Origin: Colwellia maritima
GTDB lineage: Bacteria; Pseudomonadota; Gammaproteobacteria; Enterobacterales; Alteromonadaceae
DNA: 64,000 nt
Reading direction: 5' to 3'
Assembly: GCF_022669015.1 (NCBI RefSeq)
Contig: NZ_JAKKSL010000002.1
Span: 248,001 to 312,000, forward strand
The position numbers and the translations under genes were made by a program. How positions within the stretch are numbered: the first letter of the stretch is position 1; each line of letters begins with the position of its first letter. Shown in pieces: positions 40,882 to 49,822 of this stretch. A model generated the notes under the pieces. It did no database searches. It saw only the letters and a list, made by a program, of their open reading frames with translations, and was not told the DNA's origin.

Positions 40882-42513
40882 TTAACCTGCTGCTCGTGCT
40901 AATTTAGCGGCCTGTTTTTCATTTTTATGGGCTAAACGGCCGCCGAACATTTCTTCTATTTCTTCAATCGTTCTGCCTTTGGTTTCTGGCATCATTTTCG
41001 CCACGAACAGTAAACCACTGACACAAAAGCCTGCGTAAATCAAAAAGGTGGTTGCTGCGCCAAAGTTTTCTAATTGCCAAGGGAAAAGAGTTGGAACCAA
41101 AATACCACCAAAAATAGTAGCAATAAGTGCACTTGACGTTATGGCAACCGCACGAACTTTTGTTGGAAATATTTCAGAAAATAATATCCATAAAATAGGA
41201 CCTAGCGAGAAGTTAAAAGAGCAGACAAAAACAATAATACCAATAAGTACTAACATGCCTTGCATATGAGTTGAAGAAACTAATAATGCATTTTCTATTA
41301 TTGAAAAACTATCTGCACCTGTTAAGGCTAAAACTGCCTGTTTGAACGCAACATCATTTGTATATTCAATTCCCACAAGTGATGTTAACACTGAGGTATC
41401 TATCATAGGTGCTAAGCTAGTTAATGATTCTGAAGTAATCATGTAGGTTGCTTCATAAAAGCCATAGCCGACAACAGCTAAGCTTAATGTACATACTATT
41501 AAACCACCAATTAACATAATTCTGCGGCCAATTTTATCAATATACATTAAGGCTAACACGGTAAAAAACGCACCAATAAGATTTACCCAAATTGCTTGTG
41601 CAAAGGCAGACTCCCCCGCACCTACTTGCTGAAATATCATCGGTAAAAAAGTTAATATTGCATTCATGCCAGACAAGGCTTGTACTGCGGCCATTAACAT
41701 TCCTATAGTTAAGGCAATGCGAATGTTTTTACTAAACAATAATTTTATTTGCTCAACATAACTTAATGAATGACCTGTATCTTTGAGGCTGTCTACAATT
41801 TGATTAAATTCAACGTCAACCTGTGCATCATCTTCCCTAGAAGAGGTGAGTTGATGGATAACCTTACGTGCTTGTTCCTGTTTATTGTTAAGCACTAACC
41901 AACGAGGGCTTTCTGGAATTAAAAATAGTAAGGCAAACCAGATAACAGCGGGTAATGTTTCAATGCCTAACATCCACCGCCATACATTAGCATCTGTTAG
42001 GTTAATTGCTTGGGTCCAAGTTGCGCCTGAGTTTGCAAATGCAACGAAATAGTAATTCAATATAGCAGCAACCAAAATACCTATAACGATATTTAATTGG
42101 TTAAGGCCAACTAATTTTCCGCGTATTTGAGGTGGCGCGATCTCACCAATGTACATAGAAGCTAAGCTCAATGAAGTGAACGCTAAGCCACCGATTAATC
42201 GGGCTGAAAATAGCCATGCATAACTGGGTGCTAATGCCGAGCCAACCGCTGATACTATATATAATGCCGCAATGATCATTAATGTTTTTTTACGGCCCCA
42301 ATGTTCACAAAAATATCCGCCTACAATTAAAGCAACTAATGCGCCGTAACCCGGTGCAGCCCCAATGTTACCTTTTTGTATCGCGGTTAAGCCAAATTCG
42401 ATAGTGGTATACTCAAAAGTACCTGATATCAACATGATATCGAGTCCAAAGATAAAACCACCTATGGATACGATAAATGCGTATAAAAACGCTTTGTGAT
42501 TTGATTGATGCAT
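40882..42513 (-). CDS. MFS sugar porter (XylE/GalP-like)
   Basis: A 543-residue major facilitator of the sugar porter family with 12 predicted helices. Signatures seen are GRKKTLMIIAALY, GEIAPPQIRGKLVGLNQ, PESPRWLVL before the central loop, DKIGRRIML and the C-terminal PETKGRTIEEIEEMF. It has an enlarged extracytoplasmic loop (about residues 355-400) between helices 9 and 10. Likely imports galactose or a related monosaccharide by proton symport. Divergent from the GH50 agarases; the shared 530-base spacer holds two operator-like palindromes, so they are probably co-regulated. Confidence 0.95.
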   Translation of the reverse strand: MHQSNHKAFLYAFIVSIGGFIFGLDIMLISGTFEYTTIEFGLTAIQKGNIGAAPGYGALVALIVGGYFCEHWGRKKTLMIIAALYIVSAVGSALAPSYAWLFSARLIGGLAFTSLSLASMYIGEIAPPQIRGKLVGLNQLNIVIGILVAAILNYYFVAFANSGATWTQAINLTDANVWRWMLGIETLPAVIWFALLFLIPESPRWLVLNNKQEQARKVIHQLTSSREDDAQVDVEFNQIVDSLKDTGHSLSYVEQIKLLFSKNIRIALTIGMLMAAVQALSGMNAILTFLPMIFQQVGAGESAFAQAIWVNLIGAFFTVLALMYIDKIGRRIMLIGGLIVCTLSLAVVGYGFYEATYMITSESLTSLAPMIDTSVLTSLVGIEYTNDVAFKQAVLALTGADSFSIIENALLVSSTHMQGMLVLIGIIVFVCSFNFSLGPILWILFSEIFPTKVRAVAITSSALIATIFGGILVPTLFPWQLENFGAATTFLIYAGFCVSGLLFVAKMMPETKGRTIEEIEEMFGGRLAHKNEKQAAKLARAAG

Positions 42514-42691
42514 TTTAATTTTACTCTTTTTATTATGGTGGCAAATCTAGTTAACTAGCAGCAAATATAGAAATTGTTTATTCATAATTTCATGCATTAA
42601 CATCAATCTTACAGCTATCAATATTCTAAACCTTTTTAGAACCTGAAATGTATCGGAAAAATATAAACATTTAAAAACAAATTAACATTAT

Positions 42692-42703
42692 ATTGTAAAC
42701 AAA
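42692..42703. promoter_or_regulatory. Operator-like box ATTGTAAACAAA
   Basis: Reverse complement TTTGTTTACAAT, one base from the exact 12-mer found three times at 54463, 60726 and 60795. Core TTGTAAACAA fits the FadR-subfamily GntR pattern TNGT-N(0-3)-ACNA. Confidence 0.5.
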
Positions 42704-42986
42704 ATACAATTAATATCGTCGCTATTCAAGTTATTAATATAAATAAGCCAATAGCGAACTAAAATTGTGGACGATTAAATCATATTACAGGTTATAAATT
42801 CCTAACTGATTTACAGCATTGGAGCATAAATTCTGCTGATGTTTGATGGTGTTTTACCGCTTGTATTAAGTGTTTTTATTAGCTCTACTGATAATTTTTA
42901 TTATTAAACTAATTTATTAAAAATGTAATTATTAACGCAATATACTAGCATGAATATAAGATTAAAAAAAGTTATGTTGACTGTTA

Positions 42987-42998
42987 ATTGTTAACAAT
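42987..42998. promoter_or_regulatory. Operator-like palindrome ATTGTTAACAAT
   Basis: Perfect 12-base palindrome, 48 bases before the first GH50 start and just after a TTGACT hexamer. Differs from ATTGTTTACAAT by one central base. Confidence 0.55.
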
Positions 42999-43046
42999 GT
43001 AATGTGTTGAATAATTAATTATCGCTAATTTTATAAGAAATATTTA

Positions 43047-45411
43047 ATGAATATAAATAATAATTTAACAAAAAGAACCGTTTTAAACACGCTGATCGGC
43101 GGTTTAATTTTTGGCCTATGTTTGTCTGGTTGTAACAGTGCATTGCCAGGAAATAAAAGTACCGTTTCTAAAGCGGACCAAACCGATGCCTTTGCCAATG
43201 AACAAGTGATAACCACATTGGTTGATTTTGATTCATCAAAGCAGCAATCATGGATAAATTCAACAACGGCTAAGACGTTAGTTAACGAATTGAAAAGTAA
43301 TAGTCAGTTAAATATTAATTTTCTGGCAAGTGATAACATTTCCAAGGTGACGATTAAACCAAGTCAGCCGTGGCAGATGACAAAATATCAAAATTATAAT
43401 CTTGCGTTTGATGTAACTAATGAACAAAATAAGTCTGTTCATTTTTATCTTAATGTTGAAAATGAACTAGGCCAATATCAAAGTCGCTCTATCAGTTTGC
43501 CGGCCTAATTTCTCTGGTACAGTCTATTTCCCACTGACAGGTAAAGAAGCTGAGACTGAAGCAGGTTTATGGGGGGATGCGCCGCCATGGCAAACAAAAA
43601 ATAAACTGATGATTTGGCGCTCATGGCGCTCTGATAATATTAATTTAAATGAAATAGCAGCACTTAGCTTTTTTTCTATTGGTTTATTAGAAGATAAAAA
43701 AATTGAAATTGATAATATTCGTATCAGAAAGAATCCTAAATCTGATCCTAACTGGATGAAAAACATTATTGATAAATTTGGTCAGAATGCCAAGTTACAA
43801 AGTTCAATGAAAGTAGAATCTCAAGCGCAACTTCATGAAAGAACCACTAAAGAACTTGAACAACTTTCTCGTTCTAAAGGAATGCCTGATCGATCAACCT
43901 TTGGCGGCTATAACGCAGGGCCAAAATTAGAAGCCACTGGATATTTTCGAACACAGAAAGTTGATGGTAAATGGTGGATGGTGGATCCAGAAGGGTATTT
44001 ATACTTCTCTCATGGACCCGCCAATGTTCGTATGGCAAATTTATCAACACTTACCGGGGTAGATTTTAAAGATGACAATGTTCGCATTCGTCATGACCAC
44101 GAAGTAACACCCGAAGATTCTATGGGTATAGTAAATGTTTCAGATGATGTTAGAAAAACACGTTTTATTCGTTCAAAGATTCGTAATGATATGTTTTCAT
44201 GGTTACCTAATTACAATGACCCATTAGCAAAACATTACAGTTACCGCCGTTCTACCCACAAGGGACCTGTACCTCATGGTGAAACTTTCAGTTTTTATCG
44301 TGCTAATTTAGAGCGAAAATATGGCGAACAATATCCTAATTCTTTTGAGGATAAATGGCGTGATGTAACGTTAGACCGCATGAAGGACTGGGGGTTTACC
44401 TCGTTTGGTAATTGGGTTGACCCAATGTTTTATCCAACTAACAAAGTACCTTATTTTGCAAATGGTTGGATTATCGGCGATTTTAAAACCCTTTCAGGAA
44501 AGAAAAACCACTGGGGTTTAATGCCTGATGCCTATGACCCATTTTTTGCTGAGCGGGCGCAAATCACTATAAAAGAAATTGCTCAACAAGTTAAAAATTC
44601 ACCTTGGTGTGTTGGTATTTTTATTGATAACGAAAAAAGTTGGGGAGAGCGAGAAGGTAGTATTGAAGCTCGATACGGAGTGATCCTCGACGCACTTTCA
44701 AAAAGCGAACAAGAAAGCCCGGCTAAAAGTGCTTTTATGACGTATTTGCAAACAAAATATAAAAATATTGGGCAATTGAATCGTTCATGGAATACTCAAC
44801 TGGCAAATTGGCAACAACTTGCTAGCGGAGTTGAGTTTACCCAATTTACCAAAAATCATGAAAGTGATTTATCCACCATGCTTGAAATGTTGGGTGAGCA
44901 ATATTTTAAAGTGGTACATAATACTTTAGCAAAAGTACTTCCTAATCATCTATACATGGGAGCCCGTATGGCTAATTGGGGAATGCCAGATGAGATTATT
45001 AAAGCTTCTGTTACTTATTCTGATGTACTCAGTTTTAATATTTATGAAGAAGGTGTGCAAGATCACTTTTGGAAGTTTCTTGAAAAAGTAGATTTACCTG
45101 TAACCATAGGTGAATTTCATATTGGCACAGCGACCGACTCGGGTTTATTTAACCCCGGCATTGTTCATGCGAGCACACAAAAAGATCGCGCTGAAAAATA
45201 TAAAGCGTATATGGAAAGTGTACTTAACAAACCTTATATGGTGGGTGCCCACTGGTTTCAATATGTAGATGAACCTATCACTGGTAGGGCTTTTGATGGT
45301 GAAAATGCCAATATTGGTTTTGTTGATGTCACTGACACACCTTATCCTGAGCTCATCAATGCGGTTAAAGATGTCACCTCAACAATGTACCAAAAAAGAT
45401 TTGGAAAATAA
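43047..45411 (+). CDS. GH50 beta-agarase lipoprotein (first, one frameshift)
   Basis: About 788 residues. The N-terminus carries a lipoprotein signal with lipobox LSGC (GLCLSGCNSA), so it is membrane-anchored. A carbohydrate-binding-like beta domain precedes the GH50 catalytic barrel, recognised by MVDPEGYLYFSHGPANVRMAN, PHGETFSFYRANLERKYG, WGFTSFGNWVDP and FANGWIIGDF. WCVGIFIDNEKSWG provides the likely acid/base Glu and TIGEFHIGTATDSG the likely nucleophile Glu. The frame breaks near 43500-43507 at GCCGGCC; the continuation ANFSGTVYFPLTGKEAE restores the beta domain. GH50 enzymes cleave agarose exo-wise to neoagarobiose. One base separates it from a tandem paralogue. Confidence 0.92.
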
Positions 45412-45412
45412 C

Positions 45413-47743
45413 ATGATAAATAATAAGTACTCATTAACTATAGTTCTTGGCGCTATAATAGCATTGATGGGCTGTTCAGATAATTCATCGCCTAAAATAG
45501 ACAAGACGATAGCAGCCGTTGATTCAAATAGCGTTATTTATTCATTTGAACAAAGTGATGAATTAGCCGATGTTAACTTAGTCAATGCCCGTAAGGTGTT
45601 GCATAATGTAGATGGCAATCAGGTCTTAAAAATCGATTTTCTAAGCCAATCTAATCACGAATCTTCAGTTGAATTTTCTGCCCAACAGCCCTGGAACTGG
45701 AACGAGTTAGGTGATTTTGGTTTAGCTTTTGATATTACAAATCCGTTAACCTCCTCAACTCATGTTTATGTTTCAGTTACTGATAGTGATGGTAAAACCC
45801 ATAATAGAAGCTTTGCGGTGCCTGCACAATCAAGTGACAGTTATGTTGTGGAATTAAAAGGAGCTGAACTTAACCAAGAAGCCGGTATAAGAAGTAATCC
45901 TGACAGTTGGAAAGACAAATACACACCGATAATTTGGCGTTATGGTACTAAAGAAATTAATTTAGCTGAAGTAGATAAAATTACCTTTAAAGTGATTGGC
46001 GTGCCAGAAGATAAGTCTCTTACGTTTGATAATATTCAGCTTGTGACGCCTAAGGCAAAAGATAGTAATTATCTTGTTGGTTTAGTGGATAAGTTTGGTC
46101 AAAATGCCAAATTAAACTTTGACAATAAAGTATCGACGGTTGAAGAACTGATTGAAATTTCAAATCAAGAGCAGAAGACATTGCAGAATACGGTTATTCA
46201 AGGTCGTTCACAATTTAATGGTTGGGCTGACGGTCCTAAGTTAAAGGCCACGGGTTTTTACCGTGTTGATAAGTATCAAGATAAATGGACGTTGGTTGAT
46301 CCTGAAGGTTATTTGTTTTTCTCTAATGGTATAGCCAATGTTCGCATGGCAAATACTTCCACCATTACAGGATATGATTTTGATGCTAGCCTGATCAAAC
46401 AACGAGAAGCAGGTGATTTAACCCCTGAAGACTCTATTGGGTTAAATCGTGCCCCGCAAGCAGCATGGTCAAGTAGGCATGTAAGCTCAACGCTGCGTGC
46501 TGAAATGTTTAATTGGTTACCAAAATACGGTGATCCCATGGCAGATCATTTTGGTTACCGAAGAGAAGTGCACTCTGGTGTTATTCCTCATGGTGAAACC
46601 TATAGTTTTTATCAGGCTAATTTAGCAAGAAAATATCAGGCTAATGACGGTGTTGAAATAGATAGTTTAGAAATAGATAAGCAATGGCGAGAAACCACGA
46701 TAAAACGTATGCAGTCTTGGGGATTTACCTCATTTGGTAATTGGATCGATCCTAAGTATTACGATATGGAGCAATTTCCATACTTTGCTAACGGTTGGAT
46801 AATTGGTGATTTTAAAACAGTGAGTAGTGGTAACGATTATTGGGCACCATTACCAGATCCTTTTGATCCTAAATTTAAAGAACGTGCGTTTGCAACCGTT
46901 AAACAAGTTGCAAGCGAAGTAAAAAATAGTCCTTGGTGTGTTGGCGTGTTTATCGACAACGAAAAAAGTTGGGGACAAATGGGCAAAGTTGAATCTCAAT
47001 ATGGACTTGTGATCAGTGCGTTAGGTTTAAAAGCAAATAATAGCCCTGCTAAAGCGAAATTTAGTCAAATGGTTAAAGAAAAATACCAAACCATTGGGGC
47101 GTTAAATACTGCTTGGCAACTTAACCTACCATCATGGGAGTTATTTGATCAAGGTATTGAGCTGAAGGTGTTTAATGAGGCAATCATTGCCGATCTTTCA
47201 AATATGCTTTATGTCTTTGGTCATCAATATTTCAGTATAGTGAATAATGCTATGGATGCGTTAATGCCAAATCATCTTTATATGGGGGTCAGGTTTGCTG
47301 ATTGGGGTATGACGCCTGAACTTAGAGCTGCGGCAGCAGATGTTGTTGATGTGGTTAGTTATAATTATTACAAAGAGTCAATTAATGAAAGTTTTTGGGC
47401 TTTTTTAGCTGAAATAGATCGCCCAAGTATTATTGGTGAATTCCACAATGGCGCTCTAGACTCAGGCTTGTTGAACCCCGGTCTTATTCATGCATCAAGT
47501 CAAGCAGATCGTGGCAAGAAATACGCAGAATATGTGAATAGCGCTATTGATAATCCGTATTTTGTTGGCACACATTGGTTTCAATACATAGATTCTCCGC
47601 TCACTGGGCGGGCACTCGATGGTGAAAACTATAATGTTGGTTTTGTTTCTGTTACTGATATCCCTTACCAACCATTAGTTGATGCGGCTACCCAAGTAAA
47701 TAAAAACATTTATCAAAGAAGGTTTGGTAAAAATGGAAAATAG
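45413..47743 (+). CDS. GH50 beta-agarase lipoprotein (second)
   Basis: Intact 776-residue paralogue of the preceding gene. I place the start at ATG 45413, because only there does a lipoprotein signal begin (MINNKYSLTIVLGAI..., lipobox ALMGC); an upstream in-frame Met at 45269 is buried in the first agarase. It shares LVDPEGYLFFSNGIANVRMAN, PHGETYSFYQANLARKY, WCVGVFIDNEKSWGQ and IIGEFHNGALDSG, so both catalytic glutamates are present. Tandem duplication with divergence in the N-terminal domain suggests different linkage, chain-length or sulfation/methylation tolerance. Ends just before a strong bidirectional terminator. Confidence 0.95.
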   Translation: MINNKYSLTIVLGAIIALMGCSDNSSPKIDKTIAAVDSNSVIYSFEQSDELADVNLVNARKVLHNVDGNQVLKIDFLSQSNHESSVEFSAQQPWNWNELGDFGLAFDITNPLTSSTHVYVSVTDSDGKTHNRSFAVPAQSSDSYVVELKGAELNQEAGIRSNPDSWKDKYTPIIWRYGTKEINLAEVDKITFKVIGVPEDKSLTFDNIQLVTPKAKDSNYLVGLVDKFGQNAKLNFDNKVSTVEELIEISNQEQKTLQNTVIQGRSQFNGWADGPKLKATGFYRVDKYQDKWTLVDPEGYLFFSNGIANVRMANTSTITGYDFDASLIKQREAGDLTPEDSIGLNRAPQAAWSSRHVSSTLRAEMFNWLPKYGDPMADHFGYRREVHSGVIPHGETYSFYQANLARKYQANDGVEIDSLEIDKQWRETTIKRMQSWGFTSFGNWIDPKYYDMEQFPYFANGWIIGDFKTVSSGNDYWAPLPDPFDPKFKERAFATVKQVASEVKNSPWCVGVFIDNEKSWGQMGKVESQYGLVISALGLKANNSPAKAKFSQMVKEKYQTIGALNTAWQLNLPSWELFDQGIELKVFNEAIIADLSNMLYVFGHQYFSIVNNAMDALMPNHLYMGVRFADWGMTPELRAAAADVVDVVSYNYYKESINESFWAFLAEIDRPSIIGEFHNGALDSGLLNPGLIHASSQADRGKKYAEYVNSAIDNPYFVGTHWFQYIDSPLTGRALDGENYNVGFVSVTDIPYQPLVDAATQVNKNIYQRRFGKNGK

Positions 47744-47845
47744 TACTGCTGTTATTTAACACAAAGCAGCGCTAACAACACGAGTACACTCTAGGTATCA
47801 TCAAGGGGTATTACCAAAAGGTATCATCACATAGCCATCATGTTT

Positions 47846-47877
47846 AAGCGTCATTTTGTTAATACAAAATGACGCTT
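47846..47877. terminator. Bidirectional terminator, GH50 / dgoK
   Basis: Perfect 14-base stem AAGCGTCATTTTGT / ACAAAATGACGCTT with loop TAAT, between the convergent second GH50 and 2-keto-3-deoxygalactonokinase genes. Confidence 0.8.
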
Positions 47878-47891
47878 AATTCAGCTAACGA

Positions 47892-48815
47892 TTAGTTTTT
47901 GTTAAAGCTTAGGTTTTGTTTTAGCCTTATCATCCCTGAGATAAAACAGTCATCTCCATTCAAGCAAGTTGCGGGTATTGCCAAAATATCACAGGCAAGC
48001 TGATAACTATTACACAGGTTAGGGCTACCAATTAAATAAACAGGTTGTTTGGCTACGTGTTGAAGTTCATTCCCGATCAGTAAACCAGATAAGTAACTCT
48101 CAACATACTCATTCTCAATAATATTAAATAGCTTATGTGTTCGTGCTTGAAATAATACGCGGGTTAACTGTGTTGTTTGACCTTCTTTAACACCTAAGCT
48201 AAAAGCATCAGAGTTGAAGTGCTGAACTGAGAGATCTTTACTTAATATGGTGTGTTGACTAATAACTGAAAATAATTCTCCTGTCATGAATGAGGATATT
48301 TCAGTAATTTCATCTTGATATACGCTAACATGCTTACTATGTGTACCGGGTAATATGGCGGTTAAGCTATTAGTTTTACGATTATTAATGCCGATGTGTT
48401 CAAGTAAACCAAAAACTTGTACTTCCTCACCACGCATAACGTCTTTAGTATTATTATTACAATGCACAATACCGGGCACAATGGTGGCAGGCGCAGACCA
48501 CGGCAGATCAAAATGATAACTTTTATTACTTAATTTACGTAAATTAACGTGAGTTTCAACATAATCTACAGCAAACCAACCGTTAGCTGATCCAACCATG
48601 CCGGCCATGAAAATTGGAAGTTTGTGAAAATTTGGTAACCAATCCATAAGAATGCTTTCTAGCACGGCGGCAAAGTTACCATTTTCTACTTTTAACAAAC
48701 CCATTACCGATTCTTTTTTACTGAGCAAGGTATCATTGTCGCTCATTAAGAAAATGCGTAGGTTGCTAGTTCCCCAATCTATAATTAAATATTCAGGGGT
48801 GTTTTTGTTAGTCAT
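47892..48815 (-). CDS. dgoK: 2-dehydro-3-deoxygalactonokinase
   Basis: A 307-residue DgoK-family kinase. It shows the N-terminal phosphate loop IIDWGTSNLRIFL, MAGMVGSANGWFAVDYVE, IVPGI with DVMRGEEVQVFGLL, and LPGTHSKHVSV, all family hallmarks. It phosphorylates 2-keto-3-deoxygalactonate, the intermediate reached from 3,6-anhydro-L-galactose in agar catabolism, or from D-galactonate. The following aldolase step and the anhydrogalactose dehydrogenase/cycloisomerase are not evident in this window. A GntR regulator lies immediately downstream on the same strand order, and an operator-like TTGTTAACAC (48870-48879) is upstream. Confidence 0.93.
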   Translation of the reverse strand: MTNKNTPEYLIIDWGTSNLRIFLMSDNDTLLSKKESVMGLLKVENGNFAAVLESILMDWLPNFHKLPIFMAGMVGSANGWFAVDYVETHVNLRKLSNKSYHFDLPWSAPATIVPGIVHCNNNTKDVMRGEEVQVFGLLEHIGINNRKTNSLTAILPGTHSKHVSVYQDEITEISSFMTGELFSVISQHTILSKDLSVQHFNSDAFSLGVKEGQTTQLTRVLFQARTHKLFNIIENEYVESYLSGLLIGNELQHVAKQPVYLIGSPNLCNSYQLACDILAIPATCLNGDDCFISGMIRLKQNLSFNKN

Positions 48816-48869
48816 ATTTTTATTCGCTCAAGTTTAAGGTTTGAGATAAAACAAAAATATTAATAGTTA

Positions 48870-48879
48870 TTGTTAACAC
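48870..48879. promoter_or_regulatory. Operator-like site before dgoK
   Basis: TTGTTAACAC, one base from the TTGTTAACAA core, 55 bases upstream of the dgoK start in the gap between dgoK and the GntR gene. Confidence 0.35.
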
Positions 48880-48903
48880 AGACTTTAATGCAATGATTGA
48901 AGC

Positions 48904-49566
48904 TTATGAATGTCTCGACCAGTATTTTCCGCTATTAGAAATATGTTTTTTTAATATGGATAAAGACAAGTCAACATCTCGACTTTCAATTGCAGACATA
49001 ATTTCTCTGTGTTCAATTAAACTTTGTTCGACTCTAGCTTGGCTTATAGGTAAATTAACATGCATAATTTGCAAAACAATTCTCTTTTGTCGCCATAACT
49101 CAACCGCACTTTTATTATAGTGTTGGCTATACATTGTCCAATGAAAATAGGTATCTAAATTACGATAGGTAACATGGTCGCCTTCCTCAATCTTTTCCAT
49201 CTCACTTAATATTTCTTCAAGTGTTTGTATTTGCTCTTTAGAGTGTTCTAAAACAAACCACTCAATAAGGTAAGGGTCGAGCAACTGTAAAATTTCAAAA
49301 ACATCACGCATAGCATTGTGTTCAAACTTAGTTACTCTCGCACCGCTATTAGGGCTAACCGTAACAAAACCCTCGCCTTGAAGTTGCTTTAACGCTTCTC
49401 GAATAGGATTGACACTCGTGTTATATCTTTTCGATAATTTTGTGGTTACTAATCTGTCCCCGCCGACGAAAACACCATCCGCTATATCTTTGATTATTAG
49501 AGTATATATTGATTTGTCATCAAACAATAATGGCGACAACAAACCTTGATCTTTGGCTAAAAACAT
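48904..49566 (-). CDS. GntR-family regulator (FadR/FCD subfamily)
   Basis: A 220-residue repressor-like regulator. The N-terminal winged HTH contains GDRLVTTKLSKRYNTSVNPIREALKQLQGEGFV and the GARVTKF wing. The C-terminal helical FCD ligand domain has metal-type His residues (YFHWTMYSQHYN, EHREIMSAIESRD). It is adjacent to dgoK and divergent from TonB receptor 2. The predicted DNA pattern of its subfamily, TNGT-N(0-3)-ACNA, matches the TTGTTTACAA cores found upstream of GH50/MFS, dgoK and the FG-GAP and PhoD genes. It is therefore the best candidate for locus-wide control, with a 2-keto-3-deoxygalactonate-like inducer. That link is inference. Confidence 0.92.
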   Translation of the reverse strand: MFLAKDQGLLSPLLFDDKSIYTLIIKDIADGVFVGGDRLVTTKLSKRYNTSVNPIREALKQLQGEGFVTVSPNSGARVTKFEHNAMRDVFEILQLLDPYLIEWFVLEHSKEQIQTLEEILSEMEKIEEGDHVTYRNLDTYFHWTMYSQHYNKSAVELWRQKRIVLQIMHVNLPISQARVEQSLIEHREIMSAIESRDVDLSLSILKKHISNSGKYWSRHS

Positions 49567-49822
49567 ATTTTCAAATATTAATATTTATTTTGTAAATAAA
49601 TATTCTAACAAAATTACTAAATTAACAACCATTAACTTTGTTTTATCCCTTAATAATTAATCTTCATTGTTTGGTTTTGTATTTATAGCACATAAATAAA
49701 CCATATTATACAACAAATATATATTTGAATGGTTGATTTGTTTAAAATTGTGTGCAATATTGTATTGGAATATATGTTAAGCATTTACTTAGTCACATTA
49801 AAAATATAAATAATGGGGAATT

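Larger units (their letters stand above)
42514..43046. other. Divergent regulatory region, MFS porter / GH50 agarases
   Basis: About 530 bases without an open frame, very AT-rich. It carries two operator-like palindromes (42692-42703 and 42987-42998). A TTGACT hexamer at 42977-42982 could be a -35 element overlapping the second palindrome, which would fit repression. No RNA gene was seen. Confidence 0.55.

Noticed and set aside
45269-45412. Upstream start of the second GH50 gene at 45269
   Set aside because: It would overlap the first agarase by 143 bases and hide a clear lipoprotein signal that begins at 45413.
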